Source: Diphasiastrum complanatum
Taxonomy: Eukaryota; Streptophyta; Lycopodiopsida; Lycopodiales; Lycopodiaceae
Direction: 5' to 3'
DNA: 64,000 bases
Assembly (NCBI GenBank): GCA_029204225.1
Contig: CM055092.1
Location: 68,311,411-68,375,410, forward strand
The position numbers and the translations under genes were made by a program. The first letter of the stretch is position 1, and every line of letters starts with the position of its first letter. Shown one piece after another: positions 22,617 through 33,904 of this stretch. Below the pieces are notes generated by a model. It made no database searches. It was not told where the DNA came from and saw only the letters and a list, made by a program, of their open reading frames with translations.

Positions 22617-24265
22617 ACTGAAAAAGAAATAGGAGTTTGTAAGTCCGCTGCTTTACACAAAAATCCTTCTCTTGAAGCTCCAGTAGCCTTTGATACTGTT
22701 ATTCGCATGAACAAATTTGAGCCTTCTCATTGCCCTTCTAAGTAGACTTGGGAAAGAATCAGAGACAAGGTCCTCAAAAAAGTTTTGGCGTGGATATGCC
22801 ATGCGTAGCAGTGCCACGCATATCAAGGAGCCCAATGGATGCATCTAACTCATGGAGGCTCTTCTCATTTTAGCATGGAGTAGATACAATTCACAAAAAG
22901 CTCCTCTACTCAAAGAGGGAGCCTCTTAAATAAGCAAGAGAGCTCCTTAGGTGGCATCCTAGTGGAATTTCCACATTTCACAATCTACAAGTGGAATAAT
23001 GCTCTCCACTAGAGGTCACCATCAAAAGGTGGCTCACTCTACTTTCTTTAAGAGAGGTCTACGTGCATTTAATACATTTGCCTTGAAATACTAGTTCCTA
23101 CATGGTCATTCCATCTTCCGGGATTCACCATGAGGCTTACACAATTCTTACTTGTCATTACTAACTAGTATTCCTCGACTCTCAGTCTTTATTAGTCTTG
23201 TCTTCTCAGAGACCTCCTCAGTCTAAGGTGAGAGGTGCTCTTGAGTTGCTCTGTCCAAGTATCTTGGGGATTCGTCAGAATCAGCCAACATCATCCCACC
23301 CCTAATGTGTTGCAGGACCCACTGCAACTCATATTGGACGATGTCGCTCCGCTTTGCATTGGCATTTTCAATTGTCACTTGGAAAAGTGTAGATCCTCGT
23401 TCGCTTACATAAAACCAAGTGCTTATTGTCACCAGTCTTTATCACAAAAATGTTTTTCACAAATTGCTGCAGTTTAACCAGAATGTCTTATTGCTGCAAT
23501 TGGTTCACATTCTCAATATTGGAGAGCTCTCAGTAGCTTCACAACTTGCATGCTCGAGTGCTTTCCATGTTCTCTTTGTTTTGTCACTTGTATCTACCAT
23601 TGACGGTTTCATCTTTGGTTTCTTGGCAGATTCTATCTTCTGGGAGGTCTGTATCTTCCATTTGCCTCTGGGTGTTTCCGTGGTTCTTCTCTCAGTTGAA
23701 GTTCCAGTCTCAAGGAAAACCTTTGATCTGCACAGGTTGCACAAACTTTGATTATCAGTCTCAAGGGGATGGATTCGTAAAACATTGGTGGTAGGAACAG
23801 TTTGGTAACAGTAAGGAAACATGATGAAGGCTTGGCTTGGTAAAAAAGATGAAGGAACTAATAGTTCTACAGTTGCAGCCTTGGATCCTTGCAATGTTGA
23901 GCTTTGACCACCACTTGCTGGGTGAGGTTCTTGCTTTATTTGCAGGTTCACGGTTGTCTTCATCTTTCTTTTTCTGCAGCTCTTCCTTTTGATCCATTAC
24001 TTTTGGATCTCTTTGGGCTTCATAGGAGAGGATCCGACTATCATTGCTCCAGAGAGTCTCTTTTGATCAAGATTGATCTAGCTCATCCGTTGCTTAAGTT
24101 TTTGTCCTTTCCTCCTCAGCTTTCTGGATCTTTCTCTTTATTTCTTCTAGCTGCTTTGTCTGCTTTTGTAGGTCTTTTTTGGCTGAACAACCAATATAGG
24201 TGGTAGTTGGTCTCCGCAAGACACTTGCAATGATCTATCAGCTGCTTCTGTAAGACTATCAAAAA
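22617..24265. other. Unassigned DNA
   Basis: I see no supported gene. The minus-strand frame 23963-23505 (152 codons) has a basic Lys/Thr/Ser-rich C-terminal part but no motif, and plus-strand frames overlap it. A short inverted pair of GCGTGG and CCACGC words sits at 22791-22820, a weak relative of the palindrome cluster at 57 kb. Confidence 0.4.
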
Positions 24266-25417
24266 CTAGAAATTTCTCAGAATAACTGATAAACAAATAG
24301 ATGGAAGGAAGGGTGGTGGTGACAACGGTAGATGGTGTGGATGATAGACATGAGAATGGGCGAAGAAGTATGGCAAGAGGTTGGTTGAAGAAGGAGACTG
24401 ATTTTCCAATGCTTGTGTTTTCCTTTTCTGAAGGATCTTCATCATGACTGTAATACTTCTTCTGATTGAGTCTCTTCGGATTACCCGTCTGTCTTCTTTA
24501 GCTTTGTCTTTTTCATATTGGAGTTGGTGTTGCTTATTAAGCAACTCCAGTTGTGATTTCCAAAGCCGATCTCGAGTGTCCTCGATCGACTTCGACTCAT
24601 GGACAGGAGCATGTGGTGCTCTTCTTTCTCTGGATTCGTCAACATTTGATCCTTCATCTTCTTCCTTGATGGCATCAGACATAGCTAATTTGAGGCTCAT
24701 ATATTCGTCATTTGATTTAAGCTTGCATCTAATCCATCTTGTAAGGCCGACTAAAAAGCAGATGATGAGCATCTGTTCATAGGGCTATTCCTGTACTTGA
24801 CTTTTGAGGCGTTTGAAACGCTTGATATAGTCTCGTACACGTTCATCCTTTGCCATCTTGATGTTACTCAATTTGACAAAAGGACTCTCAATCAAGTGAA
24901 AGGGCTTAAAGCGCTTAATAAAGGACTCTTTCAAGATTGACCAGTCTGTCTTATCTTCACAATCAAGGTTGAAAAACCAATCACGTGCTTTAGCGATCAT
25001 GGTCATAAAAAACAGTTGGACCATAGCATCGAGAGATGTTTCACCATACACATCACATGCATTCTCAAAGATTTGCAAAAATCTTTGAGGGTCCAAACTA
25101 CGTCAAACTTTGGTAGATCTAGCTTGGGTGTATGTCTCTCATGATGAGCATTGTGGGTAGCAGAGAGAGACTCCATTAAGGTTGGTTCTGGCCTGTGAGG
25201 GTTCAGCACTATAAAATTGGGGTCGTGCGCATGAGGACTCAGCTCTATCAAGTTTTTGTCTCTCGAATGGGTTTGTGGATGGCTCGTGCATTTGGGCCCG
25301 CATTCGGTAGAACCTATGACGTCTGGTTTGTTCAGCTACATGGGACTTGATCTCGTATGGATAATATTCGAGGATTTCAAGATCTGTATTGTCGGCCATT
25401 GGGTACTGTTGTGTCAT
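24266..25417 (-). pseudogene. Ty3/gypsy gag remnant
   Basis: Three minus-strand frames: 25417-25139 (N-terminal, no known motif), 25096-24785 (capsid, with DWFFNLDCEDKTDWSILKES, FIKRFKPFHLIES, KDERVRDYIKRFKR) and 24772-24266 (LVGLTRWIRCKLKSN, then an acidic region and a charged coiled-coil-like stretch). The order and motifs match the gag of G1 at 10.7 kb, where the corresponding parts read TDWEVVKRALITRFKP and REMVRDYIERVKR, so both belong to related gypsy families. No protease or zinc knuckle follows. Confidence 0.8.
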
Positions 25418-25680
25418 TTTTGTGTTGGGTATGTGTTTCTGGTGTTTTTGGATTTTTTAGGATTTTTGGTATTTTTGGATTTTTTAGGGTGTTGAAGGAA
25501 GTGAAGGTGGAGACTCAGTATGAAAATTGTTTTTTAGTAGTATGAGTTTGATTTTTTGAATTTTTTTTGGTGTTTAGGTATTTTTTTTTTTAGCCTCTAA
25601 GGCTTTGGAGAAATGGTGGTTCAGTCGAAATGCCAATCAGAAGTGTCATTTGAAAGTTCTGTGGTCTGACATGGAGTTGG

Positions 25681-26275
25681 TCGGTTGAGATGGTGAGGAA
25701 TCCCGTCGATCGAGATCGGACCCAGAACCGTCGGTCGAGATCTGACATGAACCCGTTGGTCGAGATCTGATCGAAAGTCTGTCGGTTGAGGTCTGATCGA
25801 AATCCGTCGGTTGAGATCTGAAGCGAAGCCGTCGGTTGAGATTTGACGTGAACCCGTTGATCGAGATCTGATCGAAAACCCATCGGTCGAGATATGATTG
25901 AAAACTCGTCGGTCGAGATCTGATGCAAAGCCGTCGGTCGAGATCTGACGTAAACCCGTCGGTCGAGATCTGACTCGAACCCATCGGTCGAGATCTGATC
26001 GCAAGCTCGTCGGTCGAGATCTGACGCGAACCCGTCGGTCGAGATTTGATCGAAAACCGGTCGGTTGAGATTTGAAAAAAAGCGTCGGTTGAGATTTGAA
26101 AAAAAAAATGTTGGTTGAGATTTGAAGAGAAGCGTCGGTTGAGATTTGAAAAAAAAAGCGTCGGTTGAGATTTGAAGGGAAGCGTCAGTTGAGATATGAA
26201 AAAAAGCATCGGTTGAGATATGAAGGGAAGCGTCGGTTGAGATATGAAGGAAAGCGTCGGCTGAGATATGAAAGA
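25681..26275. repeat. Minisatellite, about 23 copies of a 22-28-bp unit
   Basis: The core GTCGGTCGAGATCTGA (or GTCGGTTGAGATTTGA) repeats about 23 times with 22-28-base spacing. Units in the first half keep GGTCGAGATCTGA with short variable spacers. Units in the second half carry GGTTGAGATTTGA or GATATGA with A- and G-rich spacers, so two subtypes are zoned. Overlapping minus-strand open frames are caused by the repeat and read DxxISTDGF-like repeats. They are not good evidence of a protein. Confidence 0.9.
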
Positions 26276-27090
26276 AATGGAACGTGACAGGGCAGCTGAA
26301 GGAGTGTAGTTGATGGGCGTGGACTCTGGTTTTGCAGTTTGATACTAAGGCAAGTCTGATCTCTTGTGTTTGTAGTTGTTGTGGCTTGCTGGTTGGTTTG
26401 CAGGTTTAGGTGCAAGCAAGTTGGTTTTCAGACGGATTTGCAAGCAAGTCTATTTGCCTGCGATTGTTGTTTCTTGCAGGTCATTTTGCAAGTAGGGTAG
26501 TTCGTTTGCAAGGTAGACTGCATATGAGAACTGTTATGGATCTGTTCAAAAACACCGTTGCAGCAGGTATGGGTTTATGAGGTGTGGAGTTCAAGTAGCA
26601 ATGGTGCCAAATGTTGACAGATCCCCTCAGAGGATCTGTTGGTTTTCTTAAAGTTCTTTTTCTTACTTCTTCTGCCTATCAGCAGAGATGGTGGGCTCTT
26701 GCTTAATGTTCTTTCTTGTTTCAAGCCCAAAATCAGGTAGAAAGGGACGGGTTCTTGTTGTAGTATTATGTCCTCCCTGTCAGAGGACATCCGGATGGTC
26801 ACTCTTGAACTGAATGCACATGCATAATCAACCAAAATGCAAGCCAATGCGTTCAACAAATGATCTACGTTACTGCTTAGTTGAACAACGATGGATTCCT
26901 ACTTCTACTTTGCTGTAAAATGAACTAAAATCAGATCCTACACTACTTTACTTGCATAAATTGACAAAACAAAAAACAAAAACTAATCTACAACATGTTA
27001 GAAGTCCAAGAATAAAAAAACCAACCAGTCTTTTGATTCTTGGACATCCCAAGAACATCAAGAACTAGAATGTTAGAGAATATGCAAGAT
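26276..27090. other. Unassigned DNA after the minisatellite
   Basis: No supported gene. It has G- and T-rich words (GCAAGT, GTTTGCAGG) repeated loosely between 26390 and 26520. The 94-codon minus frame at 26859-26575 has no motif. Confidence 0.4.
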
Positions 27091-27156
27091 TTAAGGTAAG
27101 AAATGGATGATCTTGGTCGTATGCTCTCGTCATGGGGGGAAGTCCTGCTCCGAGGC
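27090..27156 (+). repeat. Dispersed copy of one arm of the hairpin repeat at 58.5 kb
   Basis: From AAGGTAAGAAATGG onward this matches the left arm of the hairpin at 58470-58531, and the complement of its right arm, with a few changes. Here only one arm is present and no hairpin forms. The match to the right arm is the closer of the two (GGAAGTCCTGCTCCGAGGCC). Confidence 0.75.
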
Positions 27157-27179
27157 CATATGGTTAGCAAGTGGGTGCT

Positions 27180-27437
27180 AGATAGGTCTTGCTTGGAGCT
27201 TGGATCTACCTATGGTTGAGTGGTGAATACTTGAGGCCAGTTTGTTATCTACCTTTGTGTTTAAGAGTAGGGACACAAGTGGAGGAGAGGTCCTTGGAGG
27301 CATGCAGATCCTTACTTGCAGGTGGAGGCATCCTAACTTGGAGTTGGAGAAGCATCTTTGAGCTTTCAGGTTGCTTGGAGGACATTTGGAGGCTCTACCT
27401 TGGATTTGGAGGACTTTCTCCCTTCTACATGTTAAAG
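27180..27437 (+). repeat. LTR-like segment ending at a primer-binding site
   Basis: About 260 bp rich in CTTGGAG words, ending just before a primer-binding site. It looks like the tail of a 5' LTR. I could not find its start or partner. Confidence 0.4.
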
Positions 27438-27449
27438 TGGTATCAGAGC
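27438..27449 (+). other. Primer-binding site (initiator tRNA-Met type)
   Basis: TGGTATCAGAGC is exact. It sits 1.3 kb upstream of the gypsy gag at 28.8 kb on the same strand and so probably belongs to G2, with a long non-coding leader between. Confidence 0.75.
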
Positions 27450-28780
27450 TAGACAAAGGATGGTAACTTTTCTAACCTTCTTCAAGTTCTATTAAGATCA
27501 CCAACTAAATTTCTTTTGGGAAAGATTATTGGCTTTTCTAGTTATAGGGAGCTTGTAGTTGAAGTACCCAATGAATCTAGTTCTCTTTGGAAGAGAGTAG
27601 TGATGCTTATAGAATTGTTTAGGGGCTGATTTTTTATCATGTTAGAGAAGTTTTAAAGTGGGCTTTGGTTTTTTAAAAGTTCCAAAAAATGATTTGTGGG
27701 ATGGTTAGAGGAAGTCACTCCTCTACATACAAAAACTTTTTTTTGCAGAAAGATTGATTCTAGCTATGTGTTTTGATCAAAACTAGTGTTTTTTTTTTGC
27801 ATAAATAAAGTGTTTGAAGTTCTGTTTTTCAAACCTAAAAATCTGAAAATCAGATTTGAAAAGTGAAGTTTTTATTCAAACTTCATTAGTTACACCTTCC
27901 TATCTCCTAGTTTCATGAAGATGGCAATGTAGGAAGGGAATGGTAGTGTAACTTTGTGCATAAAACAAGTTTTGAAGTTCTGTTTTTTGTCATTATGAAG
28001 TTCTTATTTTTAGACCTGTAAATCTGAAAATCAGATCTGAAAATTGAAGTTTTCAAAAAGCTTCATTAATTTTCCATTTCTAGACACTAGTTTCATGGAT
28101 TTAGAGATCTAGAATAGTGAGAAATATAAAAATTTTGGTTTCTTTTGAAATGACAAATGCAAATGGAATTGGATTGGGATCTTTATATAGACATTAGCTT
28201 GGATCTAGTTAATTGAAGTTTACATAAAGATTTGGTTTTCATTTTTGCTTTGGATTAAGGCACAGATAGCTTGTTGTTGTTTTTCTCTTAAGCTTGGATT
28301 GAGCTTGCAAATAGTAAGCTTGGATTGACCTTACAAACAATAAGATTGAGTGAGTAGAAGTAAAATGCTTTTTATTTGCATTGGATGTAAGAAGTAAAGC
28401 GTTTCTATCATTCTAATTTGAGCACTCGTTGTTATATTTGCATAATAGGAAAAAACACAAGCAACCCCACTGGATCAAACCAATGATAATTCAACTTTTC
28501 AATTTATTAAACCCATCCAATGTGGCAAAATCTCTTGAAATTTTATACCAATAAATTCAAGCCACTAATAAACAGCTTCTTGAAACTAATCAAAAGGACC
28601 AAGACTTGGAGTCCAGGGTAGCCAACCAGAAGAGGCATGTAGTTCCACCTCTTGTAAATCTACAAATTTTGTTATTTACAAAAATCCTCAAATAATGGGC
28701 AAGGGATGTTTCCTTGTGACCGATCAGTCACAAAGAATAGGAACTTACAAGTGGTAAGTTCATGGCTTAATGTTTGGAAC
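27450..28780 (+). other. Non-coding leader of G2
   Basis: AT-rich with runs of T and short direct repeats (an AAATCTGAAAATCAGA word occurs near 27840 and 28020). No frame over 60 codons with features. It lies between the primer site and gag. Confidence 0.4.
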
Positions 28781-29589
28781 AAATACTTTGGCATGAACCA
28801 ATTCCCTGAATGTGAAAAGTTATCCACTATTACTATATTCCTTGAATGAAGAGTTTTGGTATGGTGGATGACCTAGTTGCAAAAGGCAATCAACCTTGTA
28901 CATGGGATGATTTTTGCATAGTTTTTAGAGGATACTTTCTATCACTATTAGATGACTATGAACACTTTCAAAAGTTGAGTCATATAACCCTGAATAAAGG
29001 TTTGGAAAATTTATTCAAGATTTTCATGAATACCTGAACCCACTTTATAGTGACGTTCCACCTAAGGTACAAATGTTAATGTTTATTGATGGGTTACCAA
29101 AAGATTATCAAGTGGATGTTCGTAGGAATCATCCAAAACCCTAGAGGATGCTATTAGGGCTGCAAAGTTTTTTGATGACACACCTAAGCCACCTAAGGGT
29201 CAATAGTCTAATGAGCAGAAAAAAAAATTTCAATCTAAGAGGAATGATAGAAAAACTGTTAGTGAAACACATCCCAATTCCAACAATCCTAAGAAAGCCA
29301 AGAAAAACTTTAAAAACCATCAAGGTGGCATTGATAAAGCTGAAGCTCATAAGAAGAACCTGTGTTTCAAGTGCAATGGCGAGGGTCACCTTGCACGAGA
29401 TTGCATCAAAAAACCAGCTTCTACCTCAGGTAATCTATCTTGAAGTAATGAGATGGATGTATTTTTTCCTTAGTTCTTTAGTCTTTGGACCTAATGGCCT
29501 TAATTGTATTAAAAGTAAAGAAATTGAACAAGGATACCGATAAGAATAGATATCCACTACCATAGATGGATGACCTAATTGATACCAAA

Positions 29590-30560
29590 AACCATATTTC
29601 GAACTCGCCTTGGTCACTACGAATTTTTGGTGTTGCCTTTTGGTTTGACCAATGCACCGGCAACTTTCCAATAGATGATGAATGATTTGTTCAGGCCATA
29701 TTTGGGAAGATTCATAGCGGTATACTTAGATGATATCCTAGTATTCAGTAAGATTTTGGCAGAACATAAAGAGCATCTTAGGATTGCTTGGGACATCCTA
29801 AGAAGAAAAAAGCTCTTGGCCAAAGAGTCTATGTGTGAATTTTTTTGTGACGGAATTGTCCTACTTGGGGCATAAGATTTTTGAACGAGGAGTGAAGATC
29901 AAGGCCGATCATATCCAAAGGGTTATTGATTTGCCTATTTTGACTACAGTTCAAGAAATCAAGTCTTTCTTGGGGTTTGTGAGATTTTTTCATCGGCATA
30001 TTCTCCAATTTGCTTGATTGGCATTTCTCCTTGCCTAGGCCTTGAAAGGCTATAAGAAGCTAAGCCGGAAGGCTAAGAGTCCACTAGTGGTGTGGATGGA
30101 GGATATGAATAATTGTTGTGAGTTGCTTAAGAAAAGTGTCACTTCGGCAAATAAGACTTTTGTGATTAGGACCGATGCCAATGATTATGCTATTGGAGCT
30201 ATTTTGATGCATGATGGATATCATGTTGCTTTTGAAAGCAAAAAACTCAATCCTGCTCAGTCTAGGTATTGTACCTATGAGAAGGAACTGTTTGCAATTG
30301 TTCATTCCTTGAAAGTTTGGCAACATAATTTGTATAGAGCAAGATTTAAAATTTTGACGGATCATCAGACTCTTCGATATTTCTGTGATGCTACAGATTT
30401 AAAGGGGAGGCAAGCTAGATGGGCTGAGCTGATGCAAATCTTTGACTTTTCAATACGTTATTGTAAAGGAAGTCAAAATACTCTAGCAGATGCTTTGAGT
30501 CGGTTACCGGTTATTAGTCAATTGTATGGTTTTCAACCTCGATCACCAATTAGTATTTGA
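29590..30560 (+). pseudogene. G2 reverse transcriptase end and RNase H
   Basis: From about 29590 the RT reads [11 protein letters not shown] then a stop where Arg/Lys is usual, then AVYLDDILVFSK with the YLDD box. A frameshift near 29860 gives YLGHKIFERGVKI and FLGFVRFFHRHI. The 172-codon RNase H frame (30042-30560) is well kept: first Asp in VIRTDANDYAIGAIL, HVAFESKKLNPAQ, YEKELFAIVHSLKVW, LTDHQTLRYF and NTLADALSR. The RT finger region is deleted. Confidence 0.85.
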
Positions 30561-30603
30561 CATGAAAAAACTACGGGTGCAAGTCGCAGTTGATTTCTTG
30601 CGG

Positions 30604-30890
30604 ATATGCAAGAAAGGTTATAGTTGGTTAAAGATAGCATAAGAAGTGCCAAAGATAGGGCAAGGTAATATGCTGATTTATTTCTGAAGCACACGATGTT
30701 CATGGTCAACGACTGGGTGTTTTTGAGGGTCCCTGATCACTCTAGGGGCTTGAAAACTGGTAAGTGTGCAAAGCTGGCGCCTAGGTATTACGGTCCTTTT
30801 AAGATTATCCAAGTGATATACAAGGTTGCATATAAGCTAGACCTTCCAGCTAACGTTGGAATTCATCCTGGTTTTCCATGTTAGTAAGTT
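30604..30890 (+). pseudogene. G2 integrase C-terminal remnant
   Basis: In 30696-30884 the frame reads [31 protein letters not shown] and AYKLDLPAN, the usual end of gypsy integrase just before a chromodomain. The match stops at the HPGFPC point, where the frame shifts. Upstream, about 30620-30695, residues like AKDRARQYADLF are the helix that precedes it. The catalytic core is absent. Confidence 0.8.
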
Positions 30891-31140
30891 GAAACCCTTG
30901 TAGGGGGTTGGGAAAATTTTGGTCCTTGTGGAAAACCTAGTGGAGCTTCTTCATGATGAGTCCGCCACCTAAACCCGAGGTGATTGTTAATAGTCGGCCG
31001 GCAGAGGACTCTACGGAGTAGAGTGCTTCGGGAATTTTTAGTCAGGTGGAGGGGCAAATCAGAAGAGAAGGATACCTGAAAAAAGGAGGCTAATCTCCAG
31101 AGATTTTTTCCAAATATTACCCTAGGAATGTTAGGGGGAA

Positions 31141-31450
31141 GGAATGTTACATACCGATGTAACTAGCAGTACTTAAGACCCCTATTGGTCCACGTAGTGT
31201 TGGGGGCTAAATGGCAAGTTACCCTTAGGATTAAGGGTATGTGCCGTTGGATAAGGGCAGACAAGTGACTATACCTTGGTTGGAGGTATGGAGTCATGTG
31301 ACCCTTGGATAAGGGGAACCCTTGGATAAGGGATACCCTTAAGATTAAGAGTAGGTGCTTTAGAGTAAGGTACTAGTGTCTTTGGATAAGGACATGTAGG
31401 TGTCTATGCCTGGGATGGAGGTATGGAACCTAGAGAGGTATTAGAAAGTC
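31141..31450. repeat. Repeated CCCTTGGATAAGGG-type words
   Basis: The word CCCTTGGATAAGGG, itself an imperfect palindrome, or a variant (CCCTTAGGATTAAGGG, CGTTGGATAAGGGC, CTTTGGATAAGGAC) occurs about seven times in 31210-31400, together with PyPy-GGATAAGGG words. This follows the G2 integrase tail, so it may be in its 3' LTR. No ends could be fixed. Confidence 0.5.
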
Positions 31451-32999
31451 ATTGGATGACTATTTTTCTAAACCTTGGGCCTCAACCTTGAGCCATACCA
31501 CTTTATTGGTCTTGGACCAAAGTATACTTGCACAACTTGGGCAATGGGTCCTAGTAGGAGGGCGCCCTCCTAAAGGGTCCATTGAGTTTCAAGTTCCACA
31601 AGAATAGCATTCAAAGAGTCATAAGTTATGGAAGATGTCTGATGACCTTCCATAAACCTATGAAGGCTCTTGAACTCCTCTAGGCCTCTCTGTTTCTCAT
31701 AAGATGTGCATCGAACTCCATAGCATATTGGAGAGTACCAATTGTCATCCATATAAGGGGAGTAGGGCGCTCATTGGGAGGGAGGGAGATCTCTTTTGCT
31801 TGCTTTGCTTATGCTCTAATGTGGCTACTAGTGTGTAGAGTAATTTGTTGTGGTATGCTTGTGATTTTTTTATGGTGAGCAAGGTAGAGCCTTCTGAGGG
31901 TCCAGAACATCCTGAGGTTGGAGCCAGAATTCCGAGTCATGAAATTCTAACACCTTCTCAACCAGTCAAGCACCTAGTAGTGTCCAGGTTTAATTTATAG
32001 ATCAGACTCCAAACAAAAAGGAAAATACAAGAGAGACTTGAGATCCTCACCTGATTTAATGAATCGTCAAAAACAGTTGATTACAAAATTTGAAATTCAA
32101 AAGATATGGAATATTATTTGCTGCTCATCCTATTGTTTGCAAAAGCTAAGTATCAGAGAAATTGAAGAATTAAGATCAAACTTCATTTTACAAAGTAAGG
32201 ATGAAAGAAATTACTATTTGTGTGCAACAATGAGGCCGGACAAAAACTCATTTTTGTTTCTTTTATGCTTTGGAGGTTTGTCGCAAAGCTTAAAAAGCAG
32301 TTCACGCAATCGAAAACTCAAGGTTTCAACGAATGCATGCACGACTTCAGAAAGACCCAACATTACGGGGATCTTGTATTTCAATGGGATTTTGAATTTC
32401 AAAAATCATTTGTTCTCTTGAATTATTATTTCATTTGTAATTATGATGGTTTTATGAAGTTTGCAACAAAAAAACTTTTAGTTCTTCATTTAAAATATGC
32501 ATTTTTTGGTTTTTTGTAAGAACAAAATTCATGATTTTGGCCTAAAACTAGGACCATTAAAAAACACCAAAAAAGATTACTCTTTTTCAGATCAAAGTCC
32601 CAAAACAAATGTCATCGTGTTGTAAGAGCTATTTTTGGTAGTTTTTACATTGTTGAGGGATCTCCAAGATTCCAACCCTAACTTGGTAGGGATGAAAGAT
32701 CCACCAAAATTAGCATTAGGGATAGGTTTAGGGCTACTCATACCTGTCCAAAACCGTGATGGATTATGTATATATAGGTGATGATCTCTCACCAAAATAA
32801 ATCAAGCAATTTCATGATTTCTCTCTCATATTGGTGCAATTGCTCTCTATGTTCATAATTGTTTGAGTTCTTGTGATTCCTAATTGTAGCATTAGAATGC
32901 TTTTCCATTTCTAGCTTTTGTAGCTTATTGTGCAAAGATCTTAGCCAGAACATTTGGGATCTTAGGAAAGAGCCTAAAAGTTGAATCATCATTATATTC
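31451..32999. other. Unassigned DNA upstream of copia C2
   Basis: No supported gene. Frames at 32038-32421 and 32220-32519 are short and lack motifs. The stretch 32600-32999 (with a GTATATATAGG TATA-like word near 32767 and a CT-rich run near 32820) could be the 5' LTR and leader of C2, but no clean primer site is visible. Confidence 0.35.
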
Positions 33000-33830
33000 A
33001 TGGCTTCCAATGGTGGGATCATGTTAGAAACTAATGGTATGTTGAGTTCATCAAACTACTCTACCTGGAAAGTGAGGATAGAGTCCTTACTTGAGTTGAA
33101 TGAACTCATGGACATAGTTGCGGGAACTGAAGAGAGACCACCCACAGTTCAAGAGCAATAAAGGTTTGATAAGAAGGCTAAAAGGGCTCTTCATATCATT
33201 AAAATGAATGTTACCAATGAACTTCTCAAGGAAGTTGGTAAGTGTCAAAGTGCAAGTGAGGCATGGAATACCTTGAAGAAACTCTTTGAATCAAAGTCCA
33301 CATCTAGGGTATTGACCCTAAGGAGGCAAATATTTTCTAGTAGACAAAGAGAGAGAGAAAGTGCTCATGCATTTGTCTTGAGGGTTAAGTCCTTAAGTGA
33401 TGATCTAGCATGCATTGATGAAAGCATAAAAGATGGTGAAATAGTCCAAGTTATATTGAATGGTTTGCTAGATGAACATGCTAACCTTGTGCAAAGTTTT
33501 GCCATTCAAAGAGTCTTGCCAAGTGTGGTTGACTTGCAAGAAATCTTATTGGCTGAAGAACATAGGTTCCAATCAAAGCTTGATGGTGCATCCTTGCAAG
33601 GTGGAGGTGAAGAGGCTTTTTTCACAAAAGGCAAAGGTAAAGGCAAAGGAAAATGGTCCAAAGGTGGTAACTCGAATCATGATGATCACTCTTTCTCCTC
33701 CTCTTCTACTTCTTTTAGAAAGAAAGATAAGTCAAAGTTCAAGTGCTTTTATTGAGGGATAAAAGGTCATTTTGCTAATGAATGTATAAGAAGAAAAGAG
33801 AGCAAGGTGAGAGGCAAGGAAATCTAGCAA
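33000..33830 (+). pseudogene. C2 gag
   Basis: ATG at 33000 starts MASNGGIMLETNG then SSNYSTWKVRIESLL, the N-terminal copia gag motif. A TAA at 33159 breaks the frame, which then continues open to 33755 (VTNELLKEVGKCQSASEAWN, TLRRQIFSSRQRE). A Lys/Gly-rich patch and a Ser-rich patch follow, then the first half of a zinc knuckle (KCFY, then a TGA, and GHFANEC). The stop lies inside the knuckle. Confidence 0.85.
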
Positions 33831-33904
33831 TAGATGAAGAAGAGGATAGCATTTCTGAATCTCTTGTTATGACTTCAAGTTTACTTGCATATATAGATGG
33901 GAAT

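Larger units (their letters stand above)
28781..30890 (+). mobile_element. Gypsy element G2 (gag, RT, RNase H, integrase end only)
   Basis: Order gag, RT, RNase H, integrase tail on the plus strand. Gag parts are at 28846-29430 in several frames. They end in one CCHC knuckle, CFKCNGEGHLARDC, near 29362-29403. The protease and the RT start are missing: only about 130 bp separate the knuckle from RT sequence. The integrase zinc finger and core are also missing at about 30560-30600. The C-terminal part survives. So at least two internal deletions occurred. Confidence 0.8.

Noticed and set aside
23505-23963. 152-codon minus frame
   Set aside because: No domain, overlapping plus-strand frames of similar size, and amino-acid bias that follows base composition.
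25681-26275. Looks like a CRISPR array (short repeats with variable spacers)
   Set aside because: Unit length is about 25 bases in all with 5-12-base spacers that are themselves related. No cas genes, and the context is plant retrotransposons. It is a minisatellite.
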